Shown one piece after another: positions 9,117 to 19,989 of a DNA stretch of 31,512 nucleotides. This stretch comes from Polychytrium aggregatum (lineage: Eukaryota > Chytridiomycota > Chytridiomycetes > Polychytriales), in assembly GCF_025602895.1 (NCBI RefSeq), contig NW_026516489.1, forward strand, positions 1 to 31,512. Reading direction: 5' to 3'. A program made the translations under genes and the position numbers. Positions within the stretch are counted from its first letter, which is position 1. The number at the start of each line of letters is the position of its first letter. The notes beneath the pieces are model-generated. The model had not been told where the DNA came from. It did no database searches and worked only from the letters and a program-made list of their open reading frames with translations.

Positions 9117-12100
9117 CTACTTCATGAGCAGAGATTGCTGGGGCTTGGTGGGCTCGGCGTGGGGCGGATGGCCCATCGACATTGCACTGCTCTTGGGCTG
9201 CATATGCCCTGTCGACAGGGTTTGTCCATTGAGAACGGCTGCCATGGAAGGCAGCGACGCTGTGCTTGCCGAAGCGGATTTGGGCGGAACGCTCGAGAGG
9301 CTGGTGCCGAGAGTGCTGGCGTTGGACGCGGGGGTCGTGGGCCGCGAGCCAATGGCCTGGCCCGGCGTCGAGGGCATCGAGCCGAGTGGAGAGGCGCTTG
9401 GGCCAGCAAGGCCCAGCCGCGATGTCAGGTTGCTGAAAACCGAAGCCGCCTGTCCATTCATGGGCACGCTTCCGGGGGGAGCACCGCCCGGCATGGCAAT
9501 GGCCCCCGGCGGGAATCCGCCAAACGGAGCAAGGGCACTCAGCCCGCCGAGCCGCGGAGCAAAGCCAACGTTGTTTGGGCCAAGGATCGGGGGCTTGCCC
9601 AGGGCCATGTTGGGCTGGCCGGGGATGCCACCAGAGTTGCTGGTCTGCAGGCCGTTGATGAGTCCGTTTGAGTGGGCGAGGAGGCCGGACAGATCAAGGC
9701 GCCCAGGCGGCTGTGGGGCCATGGCAGCCTGGGCGTTGGCCGCCGAGGGAGGACCAAGGAGCGAGATGTGGGCGTGCTCAATGTGGTACTTGAGGCCGTT
9801 GAGGTTCTTGTAGCGCTTGCCGCAGTCGGCGATGCTGCTGTAAACGTGGACGGAGCCACAGTTGCCATTGTTAGCGAGTGAAAACGACGCGAGCATAAAG
9901 CGGAGCCAGGCAGCGCGACGAGACGCTGGCAAGCGGGCGGTACAGCCAGATAGCAGCAATCGGGCAACGGGGAAACGTGCCGAAAGCAGTCGGGACGCAC
10001 GCACCATTGGTAAGGCTTGGAGATGATGTGGTTCATCTCCGGATCACCCGTGTCCTCGCAGTGGCCGTGCTGCATGTGGTACTTGAGACCGCCCGGGTTC
10101 TTGTATGCCTTGGTGCAGCCAGCAATCTTGCACTTGTGTGGGCGGTCGTCCTTGCTCACCTCCTCATTCTCGATGTCGCTCGAGACGGGCGAGGTCGGGG
10201 CTGGGGCAGGAGCAGGAGCAGGGGTCTCGATCGACGGCGCATACTCGGGCATGGGCGCCGTCGTCTGGAAGGGCATGGTCTGGATGGACGAGGAGTCCCC
10301 GCCCATCGACGACGACGAGTCCATGCCGGACCCAGGGTTGTGATCATGGAGCTTGACCTCGTAGTGGACCATGGACAGATGCGAGGCATCCGAGAGACCC
10401 GAAACGGTTGTCGGTGGCGCCGTTGATGTGGTCGGGGAGGTGCCGGACATTTCAATGTCCTCGACATCGGGGTCGGCAATGTAGGCCGTGGGCCCGTCAA
10501 AGGTCGGCGGCAGGAGGGTGGGAGCATCGTCGCAGACCATGTCATCGAAGCGGTTCTTCTTCTGCATCCGCGGGGTGGCCTTGTAGCTCGAGGCCAACCG
10601 CTTGCGGTCCGATGGATTAGACTGGCTCGACTGGGCGCTGGAGTCGGCATAGATGGCTGTGGGGTTGATCGATGTCGGGTGGTTCCGATGGGCATGGCGG
10701 TTGGACTGTGGCGAGAGCGGATGGCGGTGGTGCCGCGAGAGCGAGGTCGCGAGCGGGTTGGTATGCGTGTGGGTGCTGCTGCTGCTGGCCATGTCCATAT
10801 CGGCATCATCATCGATCACAAAGGGCAGCTCGTCGTCGTCGGGGTGATATTCCTCTGGCCGCAGGTGACAGTCCTCGTAGTGCTGTACAAGATCGTGAAG
10901 ATTCTCCAGATTGAGTCCACAACAGGTGTAGTCTTTACAGTACTTGTCGTGATCGAGGGCAGAGTAGAATGCATCGACGCCGGGCGACTTTGGCGCAAAC
11001 TGGAAGATCCTGGAAACCAGGCCAGGCCGTTCGTGATGACAAATCCGATCAGGCCGTGGGAACGCCACCGGTATGCAGGTGAGTCATGGGTAGCAGCCGC
11101 GATGATGCGGCAAGATATCACAAGACGACCAAGAAGAAGCGCAGCGGCAGACAAATGCGAGAAAAGGACGGTCGTGCGCAGCGGATCAACGTGGATGGCA
11201 CATTGCGAAATGGTGCACGGAGAGACCGCAGGCGACCGAGGGAGACGAGTCAAGCATCAAGCGGACAGTCGGCAGGCAAATGAAGGACGCCGAAATCGGA
11301 GTCGAGAACACAAGTGACGCCAAGAAACAAGCAACGGCAACGATACCAGAGCGACAGCCACGACATCGAAGCGACGTCAGAGCGACCGATGGTGGAACCG
11401 AGGGGCGATCGATGCGGTGGAACAGCAGGGATGATGATCGGGCGGGGGTGCGGGGAGGCGCAGGAAATCGGCGGGAAACAGGGCAAGAGACAAACGACTC
11501 GGTTAGAAAATGTCCGGTTGCAGCGGTCATTGGACCCGCCTGTGGGGCGGCCAGCAGCCAGCAGCCGAGACGAGCAGCCGGCGTCGGGGGATAGTGGCAG
11601 GGCGCTTTCCCAGAAGCAACGAGAAGGGCAGCGTCCTGGCGGAGGAGGCCCGTATCCGAACATCGAGCTCAAAGCTCAGACACCGTGGGGGGATGCTGGC
11701 AGCCCAAAATAGGCGTCTCCTCGCAAGGTCCGACAACCATGCACGTTCTTTCTGGGGACCGAGGAAGCTGCAAAGCATGGAGCGGCGGCGACCGACGAGC
11801 CCAAGGCCCAGACTGCACGATAGCTAATCCAGGCCCACTCGTTGGCTGATGGCGAAGGGTATACATGCCAACGGTGGTGGCGACAACGACAACAGCGACG
11901 CTACTCACTCTGAAAGAGACCGGGCCGAGTAGCTGCCGTAGAGCGGACGGCCCCAACTTGTGCTCAGCGATTTGCCCAGGGATCCAAAGATGGACATCTT
12001 CCGCCGATAGGAAGCGGGTGAGTTGATGGCTGGCGAGTCGCTGCCGTGGCCGGGGCGGGGCGAGACAGAGTACTCATTCTCGGAAGTGTTTAGGATCCTC

Positions 12101-12132
12101 GGGTGCTGCGAGACGGACGTATGGAAGGCCAT
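9117..12132 (-). CDS. SFP1: Sfp1/JAZF1-family split C2H2 zinc-finger transcription factor
   Basis: Inferred exons are 12132..11909, 11009..10005 and 9837..9117, giving 649 aa with every junction in frame. Residues 1-74 are Ser-rich with MSIFGSLGKSLSTS. Exon 2 opens at E75 and carries FYSALDHDKYCKDYTCCG followed by LHDLVQHYEDCH (C104/C105, H118, H123), the hallmark of Sfp1 proteins. Two further fingers follow: C368-x4-C-x12-H386-x4-H391, and C410-x4-C-x12-H428-x4-H433. The last is completed exactly by splicing intron 10004..9838. The long linker is Ser/Pro/Asp-rich and the C-terminus is Gly/Pro/Ala/Ser-rich. In yeast, Sfp1 acts downstream of TORC1 to drive ribosome-biogenesis and ribosomal-protein genes; a similar nuclear role is likely. 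The first intron (11908..11010, donor GTGAGT, acceptor TTCCAG) is unusually long at 899 nt. It is needed because the exon 2 frame has no ATG before the conserved region and meets a TGA upstream. Exon 1 is thus an inference. Confidence 0.88.
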
Positions 12133-13303
12133 TGGGGGAAAGGGGCAGCTGGCTGTCTGGGAACGAGGGAAAGACGGCCGCTGGGAAAGGGCGTGGTGGC
12201 TGGAAAATGTGCAATTACAGAGCAGAGGCAAAGGTAGACCAGGTCAAGGATGGCTGCAAGAGGAGACAAGGCGGCAGGCAAGACGAAGGCCAGATAGGCC
12301 GACGGCAGGAATCGTTGGCGGGACACGGGTTGGAGGTTGAGACGGGCGGGTGGTGGTCGGAGTCGAAGTTGAGCCGATGGGAAAGTCGAGGTGGGTGCGA
12401 GCGAGGAAAGGCAAGAGGAGCAGGACAATGCAATGAGTACAGCGGCAATGGCGACGAGCTGGGCCACCGGGCACATGGGCGGGGGGCAGCAGGGACAGTA
12501 GGCGGCGAGGCTGAAGCAGCCAAGAGTTGATTTCAAATGGAATGCAGTGAAGTTGTAGCAGGCGATGCAGCAGGAGAGATGCAGCGAGCAGGTTGGCCTG
12601 CCGACCGGGCCGAGACGGGGCCGACAGTAGCACCTACATGGACAGCAGAGCGGGACAGCAGGCGGACAGCAAGAGGACAGGCGGAGGCGCGCACGATCTC
12701 GCCGGCAGGGCAATATGTACAGGATCTCGAGCGAGCAAGATGGAGGCAGAGGCGGCCCAGTGCTCCGGAAAGCAGGCAGGCAAACGGCGGGCCGAGAAAT
12801 CCATCCAAGACTTGACGAAAGAAGCCGCCCGGTTGGTCGTCTCGCGGCGAGCAGCGAGGCCGGCAGCGAGAGCACAGAGCGCAGCACGCGACAGTGGTGC
12901 TGGCGAGAAGCGACGCGGAGCGAGGGCGAGGATGCGGTTCGAGCCAACACTTGGCCGGCCGCGTCGTGGCTGGGCTCGCCGGCCTGGGTCCTCTGCGCAC
13001 GCTTTGTGATGGCTGGGGCAAGGGCGGCCAGCAAAGGGCAGCACGGCGATTGTCCCAGCGGCAGCGGGGGCGCCTTGGGGGCGGACAAGAGGGCGGGGCA
13101 AGGGTGTACAGGGCCGGCTTGTTACGCATGGCTGGGAGAACGGACGGCGGCGCTGTGCCGGACGCAGTCATATGCCGGCTGTGTGCGCGGGGGCGGGGGG
13201 CGGCTGTGCGCGAGTGGGATCTGTGCCAGGGGAAGGCAAGGACGGCTGCCTGTATGTGCGCGGAACAGCCGGGCTGTGCTGTAGCTGTTGCTGCAGTGCG
13301 GTG

Positions 13304-13304
<1 letters not shown>

Positions 13305-13355
<51 letters not shown>
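13305..13355. repeat. Hexanucleotide microsatellite (CTGTTG)n
   Basis: About eight uninterrupted copies of CTGTTG on the plus strand. This is the reverse complement of the CAACAG array at 4134-4225. It lies in the divergent spacer between the SFP1 homologue and the GPI-protein gene. Confidence 0.95.
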
Positions 13356-13356
<1 letters not shown>

Positions 13357-14171
13357 GCATTGGCGCTGCCACTGCTGTTTCTGTGGCAGCGAGTCGGCTG
13401 GATTGAAGCTTGGCTGCCCAAAGAGCCGCCCTCGCTCCAGGGCGACAAGTTCATCCGCCAGCTGATGACGCGGCGTCGTCCCGTGAACGTTCGATGCTGC
13501 ACTGTTTGCTGTTGGACCCACGCAACTCTGCTCTGCTTCCACAACAGCATCCACCCGACAGACACAACTCTGTTGTCTGTGGCCAACCTTGCCCGGAACC
13601 GTGCCGCCGCGCTGGCGCTCTCTCGCTCCCCTCTGGCACCTCAACGGCACAGCCGCTGTGATCTCGCCTCCATCTCGCTGCGCTCTCGCCGTTCAGCCAC
13701 CGCTGAGGGCACCCTGTCCGTCCAACCCTGTTCTGTGTTGTCCAACCGTTGCCGGCCGCGCCAGCATTCTCCCTTGTCGCGTCGGCTGCTGTGGCTTCCG
13801 TTCGGCTCCCGGCGCCTTGTCGCAAGCTCGCACAGAGAGGCATGGGTCTGTCGCTGCCGCAGCGGCGCCTTGGCTCTGGCCGGCTTGTCGCCCACGTTGC
13901 TGGCGCGTTGTCAGCTGGCCCGCTTGCCGGGGAAGCCCTTGCGCTGTTCCAATGCGCGGCTTTTGCGGGCGCTGCGCGCGGTGCTGCCCTTTGCTGTGCC
14001 GCGCTCTTGCCTCTTTGCACCACGGCGGGCTTGTCTGTCTGCCAGCTGCAGCGCAGGGCTGGTTGCCATGTCGCTCGAGGACGCCCTTCATGGGGGCGGG
14101 CCTGGCAGGGCGGACATGCCAGGGCAAGGGTCGCAAGAGGGCTTGTCGGCAGCCCCAAAGGCATTGGAAAC

Positions 14172-14258
14172 ATCATTGATGTCAGTCATCATTGATATCA
14201 GTCATCAGTGATATCAGCGGCATCATCAGCATTGATATCGGTCATCAGCGGCATCATT
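14172..14258. repeat. Degenerate tandem repeat of CATTGATATCAGTCATCA-like units
   Basis: Five or so copies of a 15-18 bp unit built from TGATATCA and GTCATCA, with one-to-few-base variation. GATATC is palindromic, so the array contains several short inverted elements. It is AT-richer than its surroundings. Confidence 0.8.
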
Positions 14259-14779
14259 CTCCCGATCCTTGTCGCTGACCGACTCCATCGATATCGACGA
14301 GCGCTCTCAAGTGAGCGGACTGCGTTGTGGGTTTCGAATCGGGCATGGCGAGGGCAACGGCCTGGATGAAGCGACTGCGATCTCCACCATGAATCAACCC
14401 AGCCGACAACCAACCAGTTGACTCAACCAACCATTGACACAACTTATCAACAACCCAGCCAACCAACAGCAACCACCACGGCCGAGCCAGAGAAGCGCCC
14501 GAGAGAACGATCCGATTCGATTCGACGCGCAGCACTGTTTGCCCCCCACCACCACCAACAGAGCCGCCCACACATGGCCGCCTGCTGATTGGCGGATCGG
14601 CAACGGGCGCCCCAAATCAGGCCCCCGATGTTGCACCGCCACGGTCCCGCGCGGCTGTTTGCGCGTCGCGCGTGTGCGGCCAGGGCTTCGTGCGCCACTG
14701 GCTGCTGCAGTTTGTGTGGGCTGTGTCCCACGTGGACCGCAGATCCGCCGCTGATGCAGTCGCACAGTGCAACTTTGGC

Positions 14780-14838
14780 ACCAGCAGCAGCACCAGCAGC
14801 ACCAGCAGCACCAGCAGCACCAGCAGCACCAGCAGCAG
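14780..14838. repeat. Microsatellite (CAGCAGCAC)n
   Basis: About six copies of a 9-bp CAGCAGCAC unit, a CTG/CAG-class repeat. It lies about 400 bp upstream of the start of the GPI-protein gene at 15231. Confidence 0.92.
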
Positions 14839-15230
14839 TCACAGTCGACTGGGCTCTGCTGGCAAACAGTCCAATGGGGAGCTGCTGTGCAATCCAGCCG
14901 GCTTGCCAATCACGCTCCCCGCTCGCAGCCGCCACAGAGACTGTGGCAACTCTCTTGCCTGCCCCGCGTCCGCGCTTCTCCATTGCCTCTTTCGGATCGC
15001 GCGCCACATCGCGCTCGCGTTCTGCAGAACCCTCTGTTTGTCCTTCCCTTCCTTCCTGTGCTGCCCTGCCGTTACTCCCCACCTCGTCTTTAAACCCAAG
15101 ACCCAACCCCGCTCTTGCCTCTTGCCCTGTTCCTTCTCGTCCAAACCGCCTCTTGTCTCGCCCTCTGGCAGCGCCAAACACTTTCCCTCTGTCTCTCCTG
15201 TCTCCTCCTGCTATCGCCTCTCCAGACATC

Positions 15231-16169
15231 ATGAAGTTCGCTGCCACCACTGCCGTCGTTCTGGCCGCTGCCTCCGCCTCCGTCCTCGCCCAGACCACCT
15301 GCGATATGGTCAGCTTCAACGGCTGCCTCACCAGCGTCCAGCAGTTCGAGACCAGCACATGCGAGCCTCTTGCTCCCAAGAACCAGACCCTGTACAAGGA
15401 TTGCCTCTGCTACTACCAGTCCAACCTCAAGTGAGTATGCTGGACGATCTCGTCCGGACGAGCGTCTGCAGGCCGCCTTTGCATGCCACTTTCCCTGAGC
15501 CTTGCCTCGCTCGCTGTGGGAAGATAGCCTGTGCTTTTGCGACCAACACGACGGCGCTGGGCTCTTCTGGCTCCCACGGCCGCTTTTGCTGCGGCTGTGG
15601 ATACCACGTCTATCGTCTTGGCTTGCTCCACATCGAAGCCGTCCTGGATATCAGCCAACATCAGCCGCTTCGCCTGGACACCCGAGGCCCTGTGTACTCA
15701 TTCGGGCAGCCAGAATCTCCGGCGCTCTGTTGTGTCTCTGTTTCATCTGGCACCGTTGTGGCATGCCCTTGACGCTGGAATAGCTGTCGGCATATCGAGA
15801 TCTCGCAACTGATCCGCATCGCTCATCCACCGTATCAACCGCTTTTCGGCTCGGCTCTGTAGGAACTGCTATCTCCTCTGCCCCAACGACGCCAACCTCA
15901 CCGCTACTCTCCAGGGCAGCGTCAACCCCGCAATCATCAGCGCTTGCACCGCTGCCGGTCTCCCCACTGACGGAAAGCTCCCCAACCCCGCTCCCTGGGT
16001 CACCGTCACTTCTTCCTCGGCCGCTCCCTCCTCGACCGGTGCTCCCGCCTCCAGCTCGAGCGCTGCTGCCTCCCCCGCTGCCTCCACCAAGTCCAGCGCC
16101 GGATCGATGCTCTCGGGCTCTGTCTTTGGCGCCGTCATTGCCTCGTTGGCCGCCATTGCTGCCATGTAA
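15231..16169 (+). CDS. Small secreted cysteine-rich protein, probably GPI-anchored (CFEM-like cysteine pattern)
   Basis: Two exons, 15231..15430 and 15863..16169, give 168 aa. The donor is GTGAGT, the acceptor is CTCTGTAG, and the join completes a Lys codon. Residues 1-20 form a clear signal peptide (MKFAATTAVV, then an Ala/Ser core ending ASVLA). The mature N-terminal domain has eight cysteines spaced C-x7-C-x11-C-x13-C-x-C-x8-C-x3-C-x21-C, with Asp directly before the C-x-C. That is reminiscent of the fungal CFEM domain but not a strict match. A Ser/Ala/Thr/Pro-rich stalk follows, then a Ser/Gly site and a short hydrophobic tail ending in AAIAAM, the expected layout for GPI attachment. It is probably displayed on the plasma membrane or cell wall. 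CFEM proteins in some fungi bind haem or act in host interaction; neither role can be claimed here. The 432-nt intron is longer than most in the window. Confidence 0.85.
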
Positions 16170-16987
16170 ACGCCCACTCCTTCCCCATCCTCTCTCACCC
16201 TCAGCCCACGATCCTCCTATCCGTCGGTCTCGGCATTTTCCTCCACTCGACCATCCATCGATACACACAGCTCCCCCTCCCTCTGAGATACAAGAACCAT
16301 AGAAGCCACCCGATCATTAGCCTGGAGTTTTCGCCCTTTTTTTTTTTATTTTATTCTATCTTTTTTTCCATTCGTTACCTAAATATAGCTCGCTCCTCCA
16401 TTCACGGCATTTGCGAAAACGGCGATCGGTCTACCCATCGCTTGGTGTACCACGGGAGACGATCCTCTGTCGGTGCACTGCATCCGATCGAGTCCATGCC
16501 CATGCATGCATTGTCGTGTTCTTGCACACATTCTCCTCTCCACGATTCCGGATGATGCCTGTGCCCGACCGCCCTCGACCTCTGCATCGCTCTGGGATCA
16601 GCTGCGGCCCGCCGCCCGTCGTCCATGGCACCCCGATACGGCATACGTTGACCCATATCTGTTGATCTGATGCTGCTGCTGCCCCGGCATCACCGTTCGG
16701 CTGTTGGATCGCGCTCCCAAAACCTGCAGCCAGCCATCCCACAGCCATGCTTTGGCCAGCCATCCCGCAGCCAGCCACATCCGGGGCAGCATCACGTGTG
16801 CACGGCCGTTTTTTTCACTTTTTGCATGGAGCAGACATCCCCGATCGCCGTGGATGCGTTCAGAGCCGATCGTGATCGCTGGGCTTGGACGACTGCTCAT
16901 CGCAAGCTTTCCTTCTCAACGAGGCCATCCTCGAATTCGCCACTCTTCGCCGCGATCTCCTTTCCCCCTCGCCTTCAAACCACTGCA
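16170..16987. other. Intergenic spacer, no gene supported
   Basis: It holds the 3' flank of the GPI-protein gene, with T-rich tracts at about 16337-16372 that look like 3' UTR. From 16800 it becomes the leader of the uL22m gene, with a C/T-rich stretch directly before the ATG at 16988. No open frame here looks like a protein. Confidence 0.5.
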
Positions 16988-18897
16988 ATGAGTCTGCACG
17001 CCCTCCGAACGAAGCTCTCAGCTCTGGGTAATAGATTCGCGCATCCTCTCCCCTCCCCCAAATTTCGTTGGATAGATGCGCTGCTTGCGTATCCTGGATT
17101 CAAGTCCCGCTGTTTGTCTCTGTTGTTGACGATCCAAGCGGATAGTGGGGCGCTGTGTCTCGACGGCCGACGGCCGACGGATCGCCGGTCCATGGTTGCG
17201 CCGATGCGACGACCTGGGCTCTGATCGGATTCTGTGTGCTCACGCTTTTGCTCATTTGCTCCTGCTGCACCAGCACCCCGAGTCTCTGGATCAAGGTAGT
17301 TAGTGCCGAAAAAGAAACCCTCGCAGCGAATGGATGGAGTCTCGTGTCGAGTGGCCATTCGATCCGCAGCAATCTTTCGGGCATTTCGCAAACTCGGTGA
17401 CCTTGAGTCCCATCTTGGTCAATGCATCAGACGTGGAGGATCGAGAGCGCAGGCACTCGAGTCATACACCTATCGCTTCTTGAACCGTTCCCCCCATATG
17501 GCTCCGTCAGGGTCGGCATTGGGAGCGCTCTCAGGTTCCTTCATCACTCCAGACATCTGGGTTAACGATTTGACTTGCTCTCATCCTTGCCATCGCCACC
17601 ACTGCCCTCGGTCTTCTCCAGTGCCGCTGTGGGATATTCGTCGCGATTCAGCTCCATGACCGCAACAAAGGATTTCTCCGTCGACGACGTTCGGTTCGTC
17701 CCGCCGTTCGAGGGCGAGCGAGTCGAGCCCGTCAAGCCCGACTCCTCCCGTCCACAGGTCTACAGCCGGATAAAGAAGGAGCTGGCTACTCTGGATCTCA
17801 ACAGCACCGTCTACGAACGAAGCAAGGACCACATCGAGTCGCTCTGGAGGGCCAAGGAGGCTTTGAACGAGCCCAGCCTTCCTCGGGTCCGTGGACGTGC
17901 CGAAGAGGTCTACGGTGCCTTCCTGGAGCGCCTGAAAGCCGATGGAGGTGATAAGGTGGGTCCGAGTCCACATTGCTGGCCAGACTCTGCCGGGCAAGGG
18001 TGTGCAATCAAAATGCCTCCCCCCCCCCGCGCCAGAACCACCGGGATGCGACGGATCGTTTGCTGCAAGCTGGATGGCCTCGATACAGCTACAGTCGCGA
18101 TGTGTTCCGGATGCAGTGACGCCGCCCTTCCTTCCAGTATTTCCAATCATCGCGCAATTCTGATATGGTATCCTCTCGTCGCTTCAATGCAATCATGCGT
18201 TTCCCACGATGTCATTCTGTGTTCAGGTGTTCACCTTCCGACGAAACTATCTCCATGTCGAGTACACTCGCTTCATTCCTCTCTGCGACGACGTCAAAGG
18301 CCTCACACTCAACCAGGCCCTCCTCCAGATCGAGTGGTACCGCAAACCGATCACCCGCAAGATGAAGGAGTGCATCACCGAAGCCATTGTCCTCGCCAAA
18401 GAACAGGGATATGATCTGAACAAAACCTACATCGGTGAGTCTGCAAATACACACCCTCAACTCCCGCTAGCTTGCCCCATCCTAGTCGTTGTCGTTATCA
18501 TTTGTGACTTGCTGGCCATCTGCACTCGATTCGGGCATATCCCCATGCCTGAGCCCTGTTTCTAACGACGATATGGACGGGTGACGTCATGCCCTCATTC
18601 TTCTTGTCCCCCCTCCCAGCCGAGGCCTACGTCAAGCCCGAGGCCGTTCTCTCTGAGAAACTGACCAAGAACTTTATCCGAGGCCGCGGTCGCTATGGCT
18701 CTACGCCGCACATTGTCAGCTCGATTCTGCAGCTGACCCTTCAGGAGCGCGAAAAGCCCTTCAAGAAGCGACTGGACGATCCGCTCGAGTTCATCCGTGA
18801 GCGACTGCGTGAGCGACAGCAGGCCTACATTGTCGATGCCGAACAGGTCTATCAAACTGTCCGCGCCAAGCGGCCTATCAAGCCCGTGTACTGCTGA
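16988..18897 (+). CDS. MRPL22: Mitochondrial large-subunit ribosomal protein uL22m
   Basis: Inferred exons are 16988..17027, 17274..17295, 17622..17955, 18227..18434 and 18620..18897 (293 aa). The body is secure. FRRNYLHVEYTRFIPLCDD is followed by a uL22 core (ALLQIEWYRKPITRKMKECI, then AIVLAKEQGYDL, NKTYIAEAYV and FIRGRGRYGS), which is the uL22 pattern with its RGRGR loop and closing beta hairpin. Introns 3 and 4 (donors GTGGGT and GTGAGT) join these segments in frame. uL22 lines the exit tunnel of the mitoribosome. The 5' end is inference. The frame before the ATG at 17656 is open but lacks an ATG, and it reads GYSSRFSSM, which looks like a mitochondrial cleavage site. Splicing the ATG at 16988 through a 22-nt exon gives MSLHALRTKLSALAPRVSGS in frame, a good presequence. 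If wrong, translation would start at 17656. Confidence 0.87.
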
Positions 18898-19450
18898 GCT
18901 TTCCCTGTCCTTCCACTCCCAACTACCACTCCCCACCCCTTCATCTTTCGTCCGCATCGATTCTTTCTGCAGGGACCACTTGACAATGGCTGTGTAATAG
19001 GAAGAAAGAAAAGCCATATGTGCTGTGTCAACGTTCCTGACCTCCGAGCTGGCTCTCCGTGGGACTGTGCCTCGACACGGTCATTTCGGACTGTGCAGCC
19101 CGGGTACTAAATATTGGACATGCTGATCGGAGAGCAGTACCGCCGTGCAGCAGTGTGGAAATCAAGGGTGCTGTGTTTGGTTTCATGATGTGCGATAGAT
19201 AGGCGTCGGTTCAATATCCAGAAACAAGCAGCACTCCCATCGCGAAACAGAGTCCCATTTCGCTGTAGTTGCACAGCAAACGACCATGAGCGGTGTGTCT
19301 GTGCCGCCGGTGTATCCCCCGTCTCTGCGGATGCATGTCCAATACGTTCCTTGGGCTTCGCGAGCGGCTCCAACGCACGACTCGCGCCGATAATGCCGCT
19401 TGAGTTCGCTCTACTATGCTGCTGTACGTTTATATTCAATCGACCGGGGA
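18898..19450. other. Intergenic spacer, no gene supported
   Basis: The first ~100 bp are the pyrimidine-rich 3' flank of the uL22m gene. The rest is mixed-composition DNA downstream of the decayed Sel1-repeat gene. I see no RNA gene, repeat or convincing coding segment. Confidence 0.45.
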
Positions 19451-19792
19451 TCAGGACCACATGCCAATGTTCTTGAGATTGGAGACGGCCCAGTGTAGAC
19501 GCTGGTCAGTGGCTTTACTGTAACAGTCGATCGCAGCGTCAACGTCCTTGACGTAGTTGAGGGCAACCCCGCTCTCATTGCAGCGGTAAACACCAACTAT
19601 CCGCCGTGCATGCGAGCCGTCCAAGTCGGCCGACTTGCTGTACCAGCGGAAAGCCTTTGAGTGATCGAGTTTGACCCCATGCCAAAGCGATGACATTGCC
19701 CAAGCTAATACTGGCTGACGCTGTGGCCATCGTTGGCGAGTCGCTCGAAGGTATCGACCGCCCTCGCCTGGTCCTGGGCGATCCCGAAACTA
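19451..19792 (-). pseudogene. Decayed Sel1-repeat (SLR) gene fragment
   Basis: Reading the minus strand from 19792, the translation has FGIAQDQARAVDTFERLANDG then HSVSQY, followed by an in-frame TAG at 19707..19705 and then LGQCHRFGMG. At about 19675 the homology moves to another frame and continues VKLDHSKAFRWYSKSADLDG, with a further unit containing NYVKDVDAAIDCYSKAT. The pattern A-x-D-x-x-x-A-x-x-x-F/Y-x-x-[LS]-A-x-x-G and the periodic G-Y/V, D-x-x-K-A-x-x-W-Y are those of Sel1-like alpha/alpha repeats. A stop plus a frame change within about 35 bases, no ATG and no intact flanking exons argue for a relic. Sel1-repeat proteins are often multi-copy in fungi, so this is probably a decayed paralogue. 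A very short intron or sequence error could mimic part of this. Confidence 0.7.
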
Positions 19793-19920
19793 CTGAAAAG
19801 TCACGGCCATGAGCAACTTGCACAATGCTTTGTGCTCCGATCCCGGCTGGCACAGTTTGGAGAGCACGGAGAGTGCGGAGAGTGGATATTGATGGATACC
19901 GTTTTGATTCGGCTCTCCCA

Positions 19921-19989
19921 CGGGAAGCACTTGCCTTGACGGGAAGCACTTGCCTTGACGGGATTTGCTTGTCTTGACGGGATGCGCCT
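19921..19989. repeat. About 20-bp tandem repeat (TTGACGGGAAGCACTTGCC)
   Basis: Two exact copies of CGGGAAGCACTTGCCTTGA are followed by two diverged ones (CGGGATTTGCTTGTCTTGA, then CGGGATGCGCCTG). The array lies just upstream, in minus-strand terms, of the decayed Sel1 gene. Confidence 0.85.

Larger units (their letters stand above)
12133..15230. other. 3.1-kb divergent intergenic region
   Basis: It separates the SFP1 homologue (minus) from the GPI-protein gene (plus). Next to SFP1 (12133-12540) the minus strand is C/T-rich, and from about 14990 to 15230 the plus strand is C/T-rich; both look like transcribed leaders. Between them lie three tandem repeats, listed separately. Several open frames exceed 200 codons on both strands, but they are Cys/Arg/Ala-rich, overlap each other antisense and show no domain. 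I consider them products of GC richness. Confidence 0.6.

Noticed and set aside
12090..13088. 332-codon minus-strand frame upstream of SFP1
   Set aside because: Cys/Pro/Leu/Ser-rich translation of a CT-rich leader, out of frame with SFP1 exon 1 and without domain features.
13288..14211. Plus-strand frame beginning with poly-Cys
   Set aside because: It runs through the CTGTTG microsatellite, and the rest is low-complexity with no homology I recognise.
14320..14345. TTTCGAATCGGG resembling a tRNA T-loop/B box
   Set aside because: No matching T-stem, acceptor stem or anticodon arm can be built around it.
17085..17112. GGATTCAAGTCCC resembling a tRNA T arm
   Set aside because: The flanking bases do not pair as a T stem, and no cloverleaf is possible. 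It lies in the first intron of the uL22m model.
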